Of a stretch of DNA of 64,000 nucleotides, positions 22,804 to 33,814 are shown in pieces (within the stretch, counting starts at the first letter, position 1; every line of letters begins with the position of its first letter). The stretch spans positions 143,922,505-143,986,504 of the forward strand of contig CM060706.1 of NCBI GenBank assembly GCA_030686995.1. The letters are read 5' to 3'. The position numbers and the translations under genes are program-made. The notes under the pieces were generated by a model. The model worked only from the letters and a program-made list of their open reading frames with translations. It was not told where the DNA came from and made no database searches. Source of the stretch: Artemisia argyi. Taxonomy: Eukaryota; Streptophyta; Magnoliopsida; Asterales; Asteraceae.

Positions 22804-25125
22804 TCATTTGTCCTTGGGGAAGCATGATGTGGAAGAAGCAATCTCACTCGGACTTTCATTCAAAATGTTTGGACAAACATATGAAGCACGTGAAAGTTCC
22901 ACACCGATGAGATAAGTATCCGGCTGAAGATAATGATACATGACAATGCCGGGATCAAATATAGTGTCTTCATTCCCGAAGGAATGAAGAACAGGAGAAG
23001 TCACCATGTAGGTGAAGAAAGGTAGAAAGATCCTGATGACAATCAAGATTGATTCATCATCATCAGAAAGAGAATTCATGATTGGTGTATCATGAATCTC
23101 ATCAGTAAAGCTCGCATGATCTAGACAAATTATGGGTGGGAGGGTTGGGATTTTGATATCAATCAAATTCTCAAGGTTGAGAATATTTCCCTCCGGAAAA
23201 CAAAGATTAACTTTGTCTAGATCAAAGTGAAAGTTATCATACTCCGATGGAGATATGATATGAGTGAGTTCACAGGAGAACTCCTCAAATGTAAATGAAT
23301 CATATATGGGGAGAGAATCATGAGAATGAGAAGTGGTACTGCCACTAATCTTCTCTCCCATATGATCAAAGCCGAAGGCTTCAAATTCCGGTATAGGATC
23401 ATCGGAAGAAATGTCACTATCCTTTATGGGGATAGGAGATGAAATAGGTTTCTTTTTGAAAGCCTCGATTTTAGCAATGAGGAGATCGACATTCAATAAT
23501 GTCGCACGAAGTGCTTCATCCTTGATTTCAGTGTTAATCTCATCATTCTCTTCTTCTAAGCTGACTAGCTCAGAAGGCAATTCTTCCATATAAACGATGT
23601 CCTCACAAGATAACGAATTGTCATCAGTAGAATCGGAGAACATCTCATCATGATTAGATGGGAAGAATAGAGGAGGAGGAATATCACACATATGATCAGA
23701 AGTCCCCTGTGACTCTCTCGGGATTGGGACAAGGATCTCAACACTAGACTTTATTAATTCGTCCGATTCCGTATTAGGAACAGTGCTAAGATGCTCATCC
23801 CCCATGATCAGAGAGTGAGTGTGAACTTCGGGTGTGATAACTGCAGGTTGAGATGGAATCTCAACTGACGGGGTTTCATCTGATGAACTGGATGAATCAT
23901 CATCAAGGATATCTTCATCATCACTGTCATCAGGAATGAAACGAAACTGAGAGCTGGATCTGGCTGCTTTTTCTTTTGCATATGATTCCCTAACAGCTTT
24001 TTCATAGGCATCTTGGGAATTTATTCTAGCAGCCTGCTCTTCAGCAAGCAATTCTTCCATGGATTTTTGATGAGTGTGTCTTTGGGCAAAGTCTTGAACT
24101 AAACCCTTAAGCTCATCAACGATTTTCATCATATTTTGCATTTCTGGAAGAAGTGCTTGATTCATATCGTACTGTGGAGGTGGGTCTTGTAACGAATAGT
24201 CGTAATTGTTACAAGGAAATGGATTCCCTGTTTGACAATCAGAGCTAGTGTGTGGACCTCCACAATACTCACAACAGTAAAACTGATGTGGCTGTGGGTT
24301 GTACGTGTTATAGTCATAATTGTTATCAGAAAACTGCTCATAGACGAGCGTGTTGCCTGATTGACAATCAGAACCGTAGTGTGAACCACCACAGTACTCA
24401 CAACAGTAAAACTGTTGAGTCTGGCTTGGTGTATCTTGATACGAAGCATCATTGAAATTTGGGTAATATGATTCTTGCTCGTATGAGTGTGATGGGTAAT
24501 TGGAAAAATTTGAAGAGTCGTTGAATGAGTTCTGATTAGGATCATAAGCAAATGAATTACTCGACCCACAAAACAAACAACTCCCGTTTTGAATATCATT
24601 ACCACATTGCACACATGTACACCAACGACATGGAAAACCAAAAAGTGGCTCACCACAACCGACACAAGGAACAAAATCTGGAGGTGGGACAAGTGGTGTG
24701 CTCTTAGAGCTAGCAATTTCCACCACTTCCGTTATGGTCTCGGGTTTTGGTTCTTGATAAATGTGAAGATTGGGCAAGTCGTTCTTTTCAGTTACTGCCC
24801 TAAGCTCAGCACGTTTGCTTGATGACTCTATAACCTTATATCGTGAAAGATCAGGATTGATTCTCGAAGGTTTAGGAGCATTTGTGAGCTTAGGTTCTTG
24901 GACAACCGTAGGTTGGACGTAGTTAGCACTTTCATCGTCAGAGGGAAGTACAGGGTCCTTTGTCACCTCGGTTTCTTGATTCATTTCCCTCACCGGAGAG
25001 GGAATAGGAATCGACGGTCCATCATAATCACTACGACATCTCGATATTTTTGATAAGGCCATAAGTTTTTCAATTTTGCTCTGAAAGGCCCATTGCTCAA
25101 AGAGATCGTCATCGAGAGATGTCAT
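22804..25125 (-). CDS. 773-aa zinc-ribbon/zinc-knuckle accessory protein of the nested element
   Basis: An uninterrupted ORF runs from ATG 25123-25125. The first 150 residues are Pro/Ser/Glu rich. A Cys cluster with paired CxxC motifs (C154, C157, C166, C169, C171, C174, C183, C186) resembles a zinc ribbon. Two near-identical knuckle-like motifs CEYCGGSHYGSDC (242-254) and CEYCGGPHTSSDC (285-297) follow, spaced C-x2-C-x3-H-x4-C, shorter by one than the retroviral knuckle. A coiled-coil-like, Glu-rich stretch (about 330-390) and a long acidic Ser/Asp-rich C-terminal half come next, containing MGDEHLSTVP and NEDTIFDPGI. I recall this architecture from many ORFs annotated in Tanacetum and other Asteraceae genomes as retroelement-related. 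Nucleic-acid binding (Gag-like) is an inference; the function is not established. Confidence 0.8.
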   Translation of the reverse strand: MTSLDDDLFEQWAFQSKIEKLMALSKISRCRSDYDGPSIPIPSPVREMNQETEVTKDPVLPSDDESANYVQPTVVQEPKLTNAPKPSRINPDLSRYKVIESSSKRAELRAVTEKNDLPNLHIYQEPKPETITEVVEIASSKSTPLVPPPDFVPCVGCGEPLFGFPCRWCTCVQCGNDIQNGSCLFCGSSNSFAYDPNQNSFNDSSNFSNYPSHSYEQESYYPNFNDASYQDTPSQTQQFYCCEYCGGSHYGSDCQSGNTLVYEQFSDNNYDYNTYNPQPHQFYCCEYCGGPHTSSDCQTGNPFPCNNYDYSLQDPPPQYDMNQALLPEMQNMMKIVDELKGLVQDFAQRHTHQKSMEELLAEEQAARINSQDAYEKAVRESYAKEKAARSSSQFRFIPDDSDDEDILDDDSSSSSDETPSVEIPSQPAVITPEVHTHSLIMGDEHLSTVPNTESDELIKSSVEILVPIPRESQGTSDHMCDIPPPLFFPSNHDEMFSDSTDDNSLSCEDIVYMEELPSELVSLEEENDEINTEIKDEALRATLLNVDLLIAKIEAFKKKPISSPIPIKDSDISSDDPIPEFEAFGFDHMGEKISGSTTSHSHDSLPIYDSFTFEEFSCELTHIISPSEYDNFHFDLDKVNLCFPEGNILNLENLIDIKIPTLPPIICLDHASFTDEIHDTPIMNSLSDDDESILIVIRIFLPFFTYMVTSPVLHSFGNEDTIFDPGIVMYHYLQPDTYLIGVELSRASYVCPNILNESPSEIASSTSCFPKDK

Positions 25126-25318
25126 TTAGAATTATTCATGAGAGGGGTATAAGAAGGTAGAATCAAATGGATAGAGGGTAAGGAAAAATATTTTTGGGTT
25201 TTTATGAAAAGATATGAACAAAGATGGATAAATGTACAATGGAACGAATTCCAAAGACACTAATCAGAAAAACCGTTTAAAATACGCGCACGACCTCCCC
25301 GGCAGCGGCGCCAAAAGT
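25126..25318 (-). other. 5' leader and primer-binding site of the nested element
   Basis: Starting one or two bases after the right LTR the minus strand reads TGGCGCCGCTGCCGGGG (25299-25315). It is complementary, with little mismatch, to the 3' end of plant tRNA-Asp (...GGCGCCA), the primer typical of Athila-type elements. The remainder is an untranslated leader to the ATG at 25125. Confidence 0.75.
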
Positions 25319-28300
25319 TGATTGACGCTAAACCACCTAACTTATATTGACCAAGGAATGGTCAACAAAGTCAGACAGCCTAGATCAATGCTCCGCGGAA
25401 GTATAAGGTTTCCCCGGGTCGTATGTCCCGACGAGGTGTGAATTGTAAACAAAACGGTTATTTGATCGGGTGAATTTGGATGAAAAGGGATTTGTGAGTG
25501 ATTGAACTAAGGAATATACAATGAAATAGCTTAAACAAGCTATATGAATAAGACGGGAAAGGAGGAAAAACCAGAAACGATTAAAACCTAAAAACGCGTA
25601 CGTTACATTTAAATAAACGTAGACGTACGAAATAAAACGCGAGTTTTAACAAAATAAAATACTTACAAAAGTGAGAATTACATTTTTATAATCCTAAAAA
25701 CAAAAGAAACTTTTTAGAAAATTTTAATTACTTTTTTACACTATTTAATTATTTAATATTAAATAAAAACTATTTAATACTTATTATTAATATTAAATAA
25801 CTAAAATACAATATAATATTATTTAAATAATAAAAAGGTAAAAATAAAATTCCTAAACTTATAAAATAACTAAAAATAAGATTTAAAAATAAAAATAAGT
25901 TTTTTTGTCTTTTTGTGGATTTTCTTATTAATTAATTACTTATTAATTACTAATTATCTAATTAACTATTTTAAATTATAAAAATTAGCAAATGAACAGT
26001 AAAAACTCTAAGAAAATTTCTAAAATTACTTTATAACATATAAAAGCTATAAAAAATATAAAAACTTGGTTTTACTTAATAAAAACTAATTATGCTATTT
26101 TAAACTAATTATTAATTAATTATAAATAAAACTAAGATTAAATCTAATAAATACTAAAAGATAAAATAAAAATCTGAAAAAATTATTATAAATACTTTAA
26201 TATATGAGGAATTTAATAAAAATATAAAAAAGCTAAGTACTTAATTAAAATTTAAAAATGAAAATTAAAATTAAATTACATTAAATAGAAACTATCACTT
26301 AATTTTAAATTTGTTTTTTCTTGATTTTTATTTGACAAACCTATTATACTACTGAAAACAAACACTTTTTGTAAAAACAACTTTTTTGTAAACTAAAAAT
26401 AAGCTAGAAAAAGCCAATAAGTCAAGACAGTTGACTTTGGTTGACCAAAATGGAGAAATAAGCTAAATCAGCTTTGGTGGGACCCACAAGGGTGAAATCT
26501 GGTACAATTAAGTTATTTAAACATTAATAAGCTGGAAAAAGCAAAGATTGACCACAGAATAAGCCAAAAAGCAATCAAAAAGCACTTATCAAATTTCTAT
26601 GAACTCAGATTATGGGACAACATTGAGGCCTTGATCTAGGTGGGGCCCAGTGGTTCTAAGGTCAAACCATGGGTCAAAATAACAAGTATACCAGGAGGGG
26701 GGTTGAATGGTGCAAGGTGGGAGGTTGTGGGACCCACTGGGTGGTCAGAAAACCACCACCAATGGTGGTGTTTGGGTGTGCATCTGCTGTGAACAGGGGA
26801 GTTATCTGCCCTGCAAGTCACTTTGGTGACTTGTGGGGCCCACAAATAAAATCCCAAAAATCTAAAAACTATGAAACTTCAAAGATGAACTGGTAGAGAA
26901 TAAGTAACAACAAGCTTTAGGCCCTAAAACCTTGTACAAAATTCTGTAAAATTCAAGCAAGATTTGAAAAAAAACTGAAAGGTGCACTTTTGACTTTTTC
27001 TAAAAACTTGGTATTTTGACTTTTCCCAACTTGTGATTGATCCTACATGCAAGATAAGTTGTATTAAGCTAAAATGAGTTTAAATTAAGCTACATAAACC
27101 ACTTAAACACAGATATGGGTGGGTTTGGGTACTGATAGACCCAACAGTGGACTGTGGTATGGGAAAGGGTGTGATTTTGACTTTGGCTTGTTTAAGGTGC
27201 CATTTTGTGACTTACAAGTCTTATGTAGACCTAAACTGAGTTATACAAAACAAGACATTAACAAAGCAACAACCAAACACTCTTGAATAGTGCAATGCCA
27301 AACACCCCCTTCAAAACTGATTGTGAAGAACTAACAAGGCAATTACCACAATTTGCAATTCCAACTGATCAACTAAGTAATAATAAATCAAGTAGAAGCT
27401 AAACAAACAGTTTAAAGCAACAAATGATGACAATGATCATGTAGCATACATTATGACAACAAAATTGAGTTTTTTACTTACTAGTTATCCAATGCTTGGA
27501 GAATACTTGAGGCCAGTGAACTAACTACACCCTATGGTCTCCCATGAGACTCTAAACCAGAGTATCCTTTACTGCTTCTCCTTTCTTTCTTTTTCTTTTT
27601 GATTTTTCTATTTTATTTTTAGTGATTTTACATATTTTTGTGATTTATGAGTTAGACTGATTAAAACACCTTGAAAGCTTTTAAAAGCTTTCAAATAAGC
27701 TTGAATGAGTTCAAAGAACCAGAATACAACAACTTTTAACAACTTGAGAGTGATTTGAAATTTTTAAGTAAAGCTGCAAAATGGAAATTAGAAACTGAAA
27801 ACCTTGCTTTAAATGTTAACAAACGTTGAAATTGAACTGAGAAAGTTGATTACAACAGCTTTAAACAAGAGATTACAACTGAAATTAAACTAAGACTTAA
27901 AAACTAAATTACACTAAAACTGAACTACTCTAACTACTGCCTGTTCTTCTCTTTTTTCTTTCTTTTTATAGCCTCTCAGCTTCCACTTGACTTTCCCACT
28001 TCTTTTAGAGCCCTTGGATGAGCTTCAATTGATCCAGTCCCTTAATTTTGTTTTGGCGGGAAAATGCCAATTTGGCAGTTTGGGTGGATTAGGTGTGCAT
28101 TTATTGAGGAGGGGGGTTTGGAGTGGGAGGTTGAGTGTTTGGTGATAGTTGGTGGAAAATGGGGAGAAGGAGGGGACATGGTTACTGGTAATTAGGGGGA
28201 TAATGGTGGGAGGTTAGGGGTAGTGAACAGTGGTCGGGGGTGAGGGTTTGACCGAAGTCAACGAAGCAGGTTTAGTTTTTTTTAGGGGAGTGGGCTTTTG

Positions 28301-29064
28301 GCTTGGGCTTTGGATGTGGACTGGGTATTTGCTGGATCAGATTAATGGATTGGGTAAAAGGGTGGGTTGTTTGTTTGGTTTATTTGAAATAAAAAGGGTA
28401 AGGGTCCATTATGGTTTGTTAATAAATTACAAGGACCATTTTTGTAGTTTTCCAAAAGTGAAGGACCTGTTTTGCCATAATTCCAAAGTATTCACAAAGA
28501 CAAATTTTTTATAACATAAAGATATTACAAGGATGAAAATAATATTTTTCCAAAATAATACACCCGGGGACCAATTATGTCATTTTTCAAAAGTCCGGGG
28601 ACTAAATATGAAATTTCCTCAAAGTTTTCACCCAAGGGTTTAAAAATGATTTTTGTGAATTCCCAAGGATCAAAATTGATTTTTCTTTCAAAATTATCCC
28701 ACCAGGGACCTTTTCTGCCAATATCTGAAACTCCAGGGACTAAACTGTAAATTTCCAAAACTTTTCCAATTTTTCACCAAAGGACTAAATATGACATTTT
28801 ATGATTTCAAAATGACCTTTGGTGATAATTTTCTATATTTTGAATATCCAGGGACTAGATTTGTAATTTTATGAAAGTTGGGGGACTGAAACTGCCAATT
28901 TTGCAAACTTTGTGCGTTTTTCATTTGTTTTTGCTCATTTTGCATCTAAAACATATAAAACACAATTTTGGAATATTTTCAGTATTTTGATGCATTACTG
29001 AGTGTTTTTGTATGTTTTGCAGTTCATATTAGACCAAAAATGATGAGTGTTTGAGCACTCATCA
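25319..29064 (-). repeat. 5' LTR of the nested element
   Basis: 3746 bp, nearly identical to 18271-22016. Differences seen by eye include positions equivalent to 18559, 18852, 19137, 20790, 21529 and 21960. E2F consensus at 28051-28064. Confidence 0.95.
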
Positions 29065-30993
29065 TTGGCCTTCCTCAATCCTTCGGCACTGTAGAACAGC
29101 CGCGGATCTAGCCTTTACGGTGGCCACTCCTTGGGGAGTGGGAAACTTGATCATGGAGTGAATAGTAGACGGAACAGCCCTAAGCCCTTTCAACCCAGTC
29201 CTTCCTAGTATAACATTGTAAGGTGACGGGGATTGTACCACACAAAATTTCATCATGGTCTTTCGGAACAACCCATTGTCACCGAATTTTACCTCTAATT
29301 CTATCTTTCCCAACGGCCTGTTTGTTTCCCCAGAGAAACCAATTAACGAAGTACTGGTTTCTTCCAATCTCTCCTTAATGGCCGTATCTAAATTACGGAA
29401 ACAATGTTCATACATTACGTTGACAGAAGACCCTTCGTCTACATATATTCTCCTCACTAGATATCCTTCTATGTCTCCCTCTATGATAAGTGGTTCCTCT
29501 GACAAATCACTTGTCGACACAGATGGGAATACTATCGGTACTTTCATCCACTCTTCGACCCAGCCTCCGTACTTTCTTTTCTGGACGATAGGAGAGCTCC
29601 GAATCATGTTAATCACCTTGTTCTTTCCTTTGTCCTCTTTTTTAGGGAAATCCCTATTTCCTCCGGCATCCCTTTGCTTCCAGTCTCTGAGTAAGTGATC
29701 GAGTTTTCCTGACTTCAATGCCATCTCTATTTGCTTTTTGAGTTGATGACAATCGTTCGTGAGGTGGCCCCTCTCCCCATGGTATTCACAGAACCTATCC
29801 ATGTTTTCTGCCCTCGGTCTCCCAATCATCGGCGGAGGTTGAGGCAGATTCAACTGACGTTCGGTAGTTAAGATTTCACGTGGAAGTTTTACCAACGAGC
29901 CTATGTTCGTACGCTCAACATTGCTCCGAAATGGTTCTGAACGTTGGTAATTACCTCGGCTATTTACTTCTATCCGTCCGGAATTGGTTCGAGGAGCAAT
30001 GTAAGGTTGGAATACATCTCTTCGTCTTTGGTCATTTCGGCGATCTACCACGAACTTGTTTCCTGAGCCTCCTCTGGCCATGCGATCTCCCCTGGGAGCA
30101 GAGTAGTTCCCCCGGCCTATATCTATTCCCTCCCCTTTGGGCAGTTCTGTATCCCGGAAGGCTTTCTCAGACCTTATGAAGTCGTCCAATCTGGCGAACA
30201 TCTCGGTTACCGTTCGTGGCACCCTATCTGAGAACTTCTTAGCAAGAGCTGGACATTTATGTGCACCCATGAAGGCCGAAATGCGCATGATCTCCGGACC
30301 CCCACTGATATAGCTTGCTTCATCTGTCCACCGTTCTTTGAAATCTGGTAACGATTCATGTGCCCTCCGGACAATTTTAGTGATTTCTGTAGGGTCTTTA
30401 GTACATTTCTTCCTTAACAAAAAACGAGTTGAAAATTGTTCCCTTAAACTGTTCCAACTGTTTATACTACCCGGCTCCAGCCGTTCGAACCATCCTCCGG
30501 CTGCTCCATCCAATGTTTGTTGGAACATGAGACACCAAGTTGGCATCGGCCATTGCCCTTGGTTGGCAGCTCCGGTGAACCTGGTAAGGTGGTCATTCGG
30601 ATCCGTCGACCCATCATAAAACTTCATGTTCAACGGCATTACATAGTTTTCTCCTGCGAATTCTACTATTCGACGGGTGAATGGAGACCTTAGGACTTCC
30701 TTAAAAGGTTTTTTCAGATCTTCCTCGGCCTCTGTTGTTTTCTCTTTTCCTTTATCTTTGTCATTCTCATCTCCGAAATCCAGGCGTATGGGTTGGACCA
30801 TCCTTCCACCCTTTGCATTATGCTCCTTAATAAGTTCCGTTAGGGATGCCATCTGACTGAGTATCATCGCTTGAAGGTTGGACGAATCGTTCTCTGAATC
30901 GTCCTGGTTGTTCGTGTTGTCGTTGTTATCCCCACTCCCTCCGACCTGGGGATCAGGTGTGTGGAAGGGGCGGAAAGGAGGTGGTCCCGACAT
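29065..30993 (-). CDS. Tat gag-protease, interrupted by the nested element
   Basis: The true start is the ATG at 30991-30993; the open frame extends 16 codons further upstream to a TTG that overlaps the primer-binding site. Numbering from that ATG: the capsid-like region contains MPLNMKFYDGSTDPNDHL (about 119-136) and FKERW; a knuckle-like CEYHGERGHLTNDC lies at 402-415; an aspartic-protease motif YVDEGSSVNVMY lies at about 517-528. The reading frame runs straight to the insertion point at 29065. Removing the nested element and one TSD copy leaves the same frame running into 18270, so the insertion hit an intact gag-pol ORF. Confidence 0.9.
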
Positions 30994-31020
30994 TCGGATT
31001 CGATTGGTAGAATGAATAGC

Positions 31021-31043
31021 GGATCCCACGGATGGCGCCAATT
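31021..31043 (-). other. Primer-binding site of the Tat element
   Basis: Next to the 5' LTR the minus strand reads AATTGGCGCCATCCGTGGGA. TGGCGCC pairs with a tRNA 3' end of type GGCGCCA; I do not assign the tRNA. This PBS form is common in Tat elements. Confidence 0.7.
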
Positions 31044-31484
31044 TGTTGAAGTAAAACCTTGTAAGTGGGTCCTACCCTTAAGCTTGCCGTCCGGCCTCAG
31101 ATAATGTCCTGCACAAGAGTAGCACACGTTAGGCTCGCCTCGGGTTTTATCCCAAGACCAACCTCCGGCGCGAGGATGAGTATGTGTAAGTATGAAGGGT
31201 TTATAATAAATGCTCGTAAGAGTATAGTGTGTGTGTTAGTTGAATCATAAATGAAGTGAAGGGTATTTATACTACTCATCTTATTACCTACTCTGCCTAG
31301 GGAAGGAGCAAGGCCATACCTGGTTGTTGGATGTCAGAGCAAGTGGGAGACACGATCCCTGAAATCCTGGGATTGTGTTATGTCCTCGGTTCATACCCGT
31401 TGAGACTTTTCCTTCGGTCTGTGCTCTTCGGCTCGACCTATATGAGCCGAATGGTTTCCAGCCATTCGGCTACATACGTCAACA
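31044..31484 (-). repeat. 5' LTR of the Tat element
   Basis: 441 bp. The TATA box TATAAATA on the minus strand (31264-31271) would drive gag-pol. The three differences from the other LTR are GCGTG/GCGCG, GTTGG/GTTAG and ATATG/ATACG. Confidence 0.95.
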
Positions 31485-31609
31485 ACTATGAATTCATGAG
31501 GCATTAGGAAAAGTCATATGCTTATTATTCGAAGGATGTATTATTGCAATATTTATGATTAACTAATAAGTGATCCATGAGGCAACCATCATACAACATA
31601 CAAGTACTA

Positions 31610-33796
31610 TGTGGGTAAAGGGGAGTAATCCTGCATCCTGGTAAATATATTAAGACCAAAACGTTTGAGTACAAATGGAATGTGGCTGAATACCACTTTA
31701 ACCTCAAGCAAATACAGCTTGATAGACAACTAACCTAGAGCTTCTGACATGCCAAAAGCTCAAGACAACTCTAGAAACCAAATGAACCTAGACCAAAAAC
31801 AAAAGCAAATCAAGCTAACCAGCAGCATCATGCGTGAAAGAAGAACTTCCACCATAAGCAACATTAGGGAATAAATTAGCTGATTCATCAAACATGTTAT
31901 CAACACAATCATCTTCACCATCTTCATCAGTAGCTAGAACATCATAAGGATTGGATGTAGACACTTCACCCCCCTTAGAGGAGAGACCTTTAGACTTCAA
32001 CTTAGATGACGAAGTAGGCACACTACTAGTAGCTACCTTTTTAGGTTCACTAGTAGTCTTTTTTGGCTCATACCTGATAGTCTGTTTGACAGAAGTACCA
32101 ACAATACCAGACTGGCTTTTACCTTTTTTCTTCTTACGACTCACCTTTTGGAAACCATCATAAGCAGGAGGAACCACATTTGAAGTAGTAACAACAGGGG
32201 GAGTAGTCTCTTTTTTAGTACAATGCTCATAGATGTGCCCAAAAATCTTACATAAAGTGCACCTAGGAGGCCTCCATTCATATTCAACCCAGATAGATTC
32301 TTTAGTAAAACCATCCCCTGTAAGGGAGGGGACACCAATAGTGATAACTTCTACGAGCTCATCCACTGAACCCACTTCAATTAAACACCGAGCAAAACTG
32401 CTTCTACCCCAAGAATCCTTGCACATAGAACTTGTGTACGAATCCAACAAAATAGGTTTGGCAATAAATGAAGCAATCAAGTTAATACCATCATCTTCAA
32501 AGACTTGGAGAGGCACATCATGCAGTTTAACCCATATCGGAATGCGAGTCAACTCTTCCTTACATAAGCTAGTACCAATAGACCATTTCTTGAGAATGAT
32601 TGGAGATTTACGAATCATCCAAGGTCCATTTTCCAAAACAGATTCTAAACCAGCTTGAGTATCGAATTTAAAAAAGAAAAAACCTTTGTCATTCATCATG
32701 ATCTTTTTCAAACCATACTTAGCCCAATTATTCTTAACATAGTAATCAACCACTGGAAACGCCATTCTATTACCAATAAAATAGCCATAAAGAGTGTGCT
32801 CTAGGCGTGCACTAACCTTTTCAACTATTCTTCGAGGAATAGACACATTAACACCTTCACAAACAGCCTCAGCAACCAAAGAACTAGAATTAGTTGCAAT
32901 AGTTGTATTAACCTCCACGTAGTCATTAGTTGTAGTAACTTTGCCACTCACATCAGAATTTGTTGCATTAGCCGTCATGCTAGGTACATAGACCTCCATT
33001 AAACCACTCATAGCCTCATACACTTGTGAACGCGTTTCACTATCCAAGTTAGGCCATATCGGATATTTACCCGCTTCAATACCCTTAAGGAATAAGTCAA
33101 GATCAATGGCAGATTTAATCGAAACACCCAACACCCCTTCAATAGTATCGTGTTTACACTTGATAGACTCACGGATGTTATCAACCTGAACATGAGAAGA
33201 TGTATCACAAGAATTTACAGCTATAGGCTGCGTCGCCACACCTGTAACATCCATAGGTTTAGACTTCTTATGTTTCCTCATGGTCACCTTTGACAAATCA
33301 ATAGTAGCATCCACATCAATGTTAACATCACCAGCATTCAACATATTGAAGAACAAAAAGGAACAAAAAACGAAACCCTAACAATCCAAAAAGAAATCGC
33401 AAATAAAAACAAGAAGCACCACGTCCAGATCTTCAAAAACGAAAGCCTTAAAAGAATTAAGGCATGATATATAGCACAATTAATGAGCTAACCGACTTCC
33501 ATAATGCAAAGATCGATTAAGTAAAAAGAAATCAGTTAGCGAATACCAAACAACCCTAAAAAGCGAATTAAGAAAAACCCAACAGAAAAATCGAAACCCT
33601 AATCCAACCAGGCCTAGATCCACATAAAAATAATGTTAATGAAGCAATAGACGAAGCTAAGCAATCATAAACATGATCGTTATACAGATTAGAGCAAGAT
33701 TAAAGATCAAGGAAGACGAATTGGATGAGATTTAGGATTTTAGATGAAAAATCGCCATGGGGAAGAGAGAGAATCGTTTTTAACTTGATATGTTTG
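31610..33796 (-). mobile_element. LINE ORF1-like insertion with 18-bp target duplication
   Basis: An 18-bp direct repeat TACAACATACAAGTACTA flanks the block (31592-31609 and 33797-33814). The interior is one minus-strand ORF with a leader of about 440 bp that starts with a CTCTCTCTTCCCC tract. There is no RT or endonuclease and no poly(A) at the 3' end (left side). TSD length fits target-primed retrotransposition. It may be an ORF1-only derivative, or a retrocopy that lost its tail. Confidence 0.7.
31815..33356 (-). CDS. DUF4283 / zinc-knuckle protein (LINE ORF1-like), 513 aa
   Basis: A single open frame runs from ATG 33354-33356. Residues about 185-340 look like the DUF4283 fold (GYFIGNRMAFPVVDYYVKN, GPWMIRKSPIILKKW, RIPIWVKLHDVPLQVF). 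It is followed by a CCHC knuckle C366-x2-C369-x4-H374-x4-C379. The N-terminal 180 residues are Thr/Ser/Val rich; the C-terminus is Lys/Ser rich and ends in an acidic stretch. DUF4283 plus CCHC is typical of ORF1 of plant L1-type LINEs and of host genes derived from them. The ORF is undamaged, so the insertion is recent or the ORF is under selection. RNA binding is inferred. Confidence 0.8.
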   Translation of the reverse strand: MFFNMLNAGDVNIDVDATIDLSKVTMRKHKKSKPMDVTGVATQPIAVNSCDTSSHVQVDNIRESIKCKHDTIEGVLGVSIKSAIDLDLFLKGIEAGKYPIWPNLDSETRSQVYEAMSGLMEVYVPSMTANATNSDVSGKVTTTNDYVEVNTTIATNSSSLVAEAVCEGVNVSIPRRIVEKVSARLEHTLYGYFIGNRMAFPVVDYYVKNNWAKYGLKKIMMNDKGFFFFKFDTQAGLESVLENGPWMIRKSPIILKKWSIGTSLCKEELTRIPIWVKLHDVPLQVFEDDGINLIASFIAKPILLDSYTSSMCKDSWGRSSFARCLIEVGSVDELVEVITIGVPSLTGDGFTKESIWVEYEWRPPRCTLCKIFGHIYEHCTKKETTPPVVTTSNVVPPAYDGFQKVSRKKKKGKSQSGIVGTSVKQTIRYEPKKTTSEPKKVATSSVPTSSSKLKSKGLSSKGGEVSTSNPYDVLATDEDGEDDCVDNMFDESANLFPNVAYGGSSSFTHDAAG

Positions 33797-33814
33797 TACA
33801 ACATACAAGTACTA

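Larger units (their letters stand above)
18271..29064 (-). mobile_element. Young non-autonomous LTR retrotransposon nested in the Tat element
   Basis: Two 3746-bp LTRs (18271-22016, 25319-29064; TG...CA) are offset by exactly 7048 bp, with no length difference and only about six substitutions seen by eye. The minus orientation is shown by the PBS at the left edge of the right LTR and a polypurine tract beside the left LTR. The TSD is TTGGT (18266-18270) against TTGGC (29065-29069), four of five identical. The 3302-bp interior holds one 773-codon ORF and no protease, RT, RNase H or integrase, so it must move with enzymes supplied by a relative. The tRNA-Asp-type PBS and long LTRs suggest a derivative of an Athila-like gypsy element. 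Confidence 0.93.
11074..31484 (-). mobile_element. Ty3/gypsy Tat-lineage retrotransposon, interrupted by a younger element
   Basis: The LTRs 11074-11514 and 31044-31484 (441 bp each, TG...CA) differ by three substitutions that I can see. The flanks carry a perfect 5-bp TSD ACTAT (11069-11073, 31485-31489). Orientation is minus, so the 5' LTR is at right. Order: PBS, gag-protease, RT, RNase H, archaeal-type RNase H, integrase, 36-bp repeat array, antisense accessory ORF, 3' LTR. A second RNase H plus an antisense ORF is the Tat lineage signature. About 9.6 kb of its own sequence remains once the nested 18271-29064 element is discounted. A TAG stop lies in frame at 17165-17167. Confidence 0.93.

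Noticed and set aside
30994..31041. Upstream extension of gag to a TTG at 31041
   Set aside because: Those 16 codons overlap the primer-binding site; the first ATG is at 30993 and non-ATG initiation is not needed.
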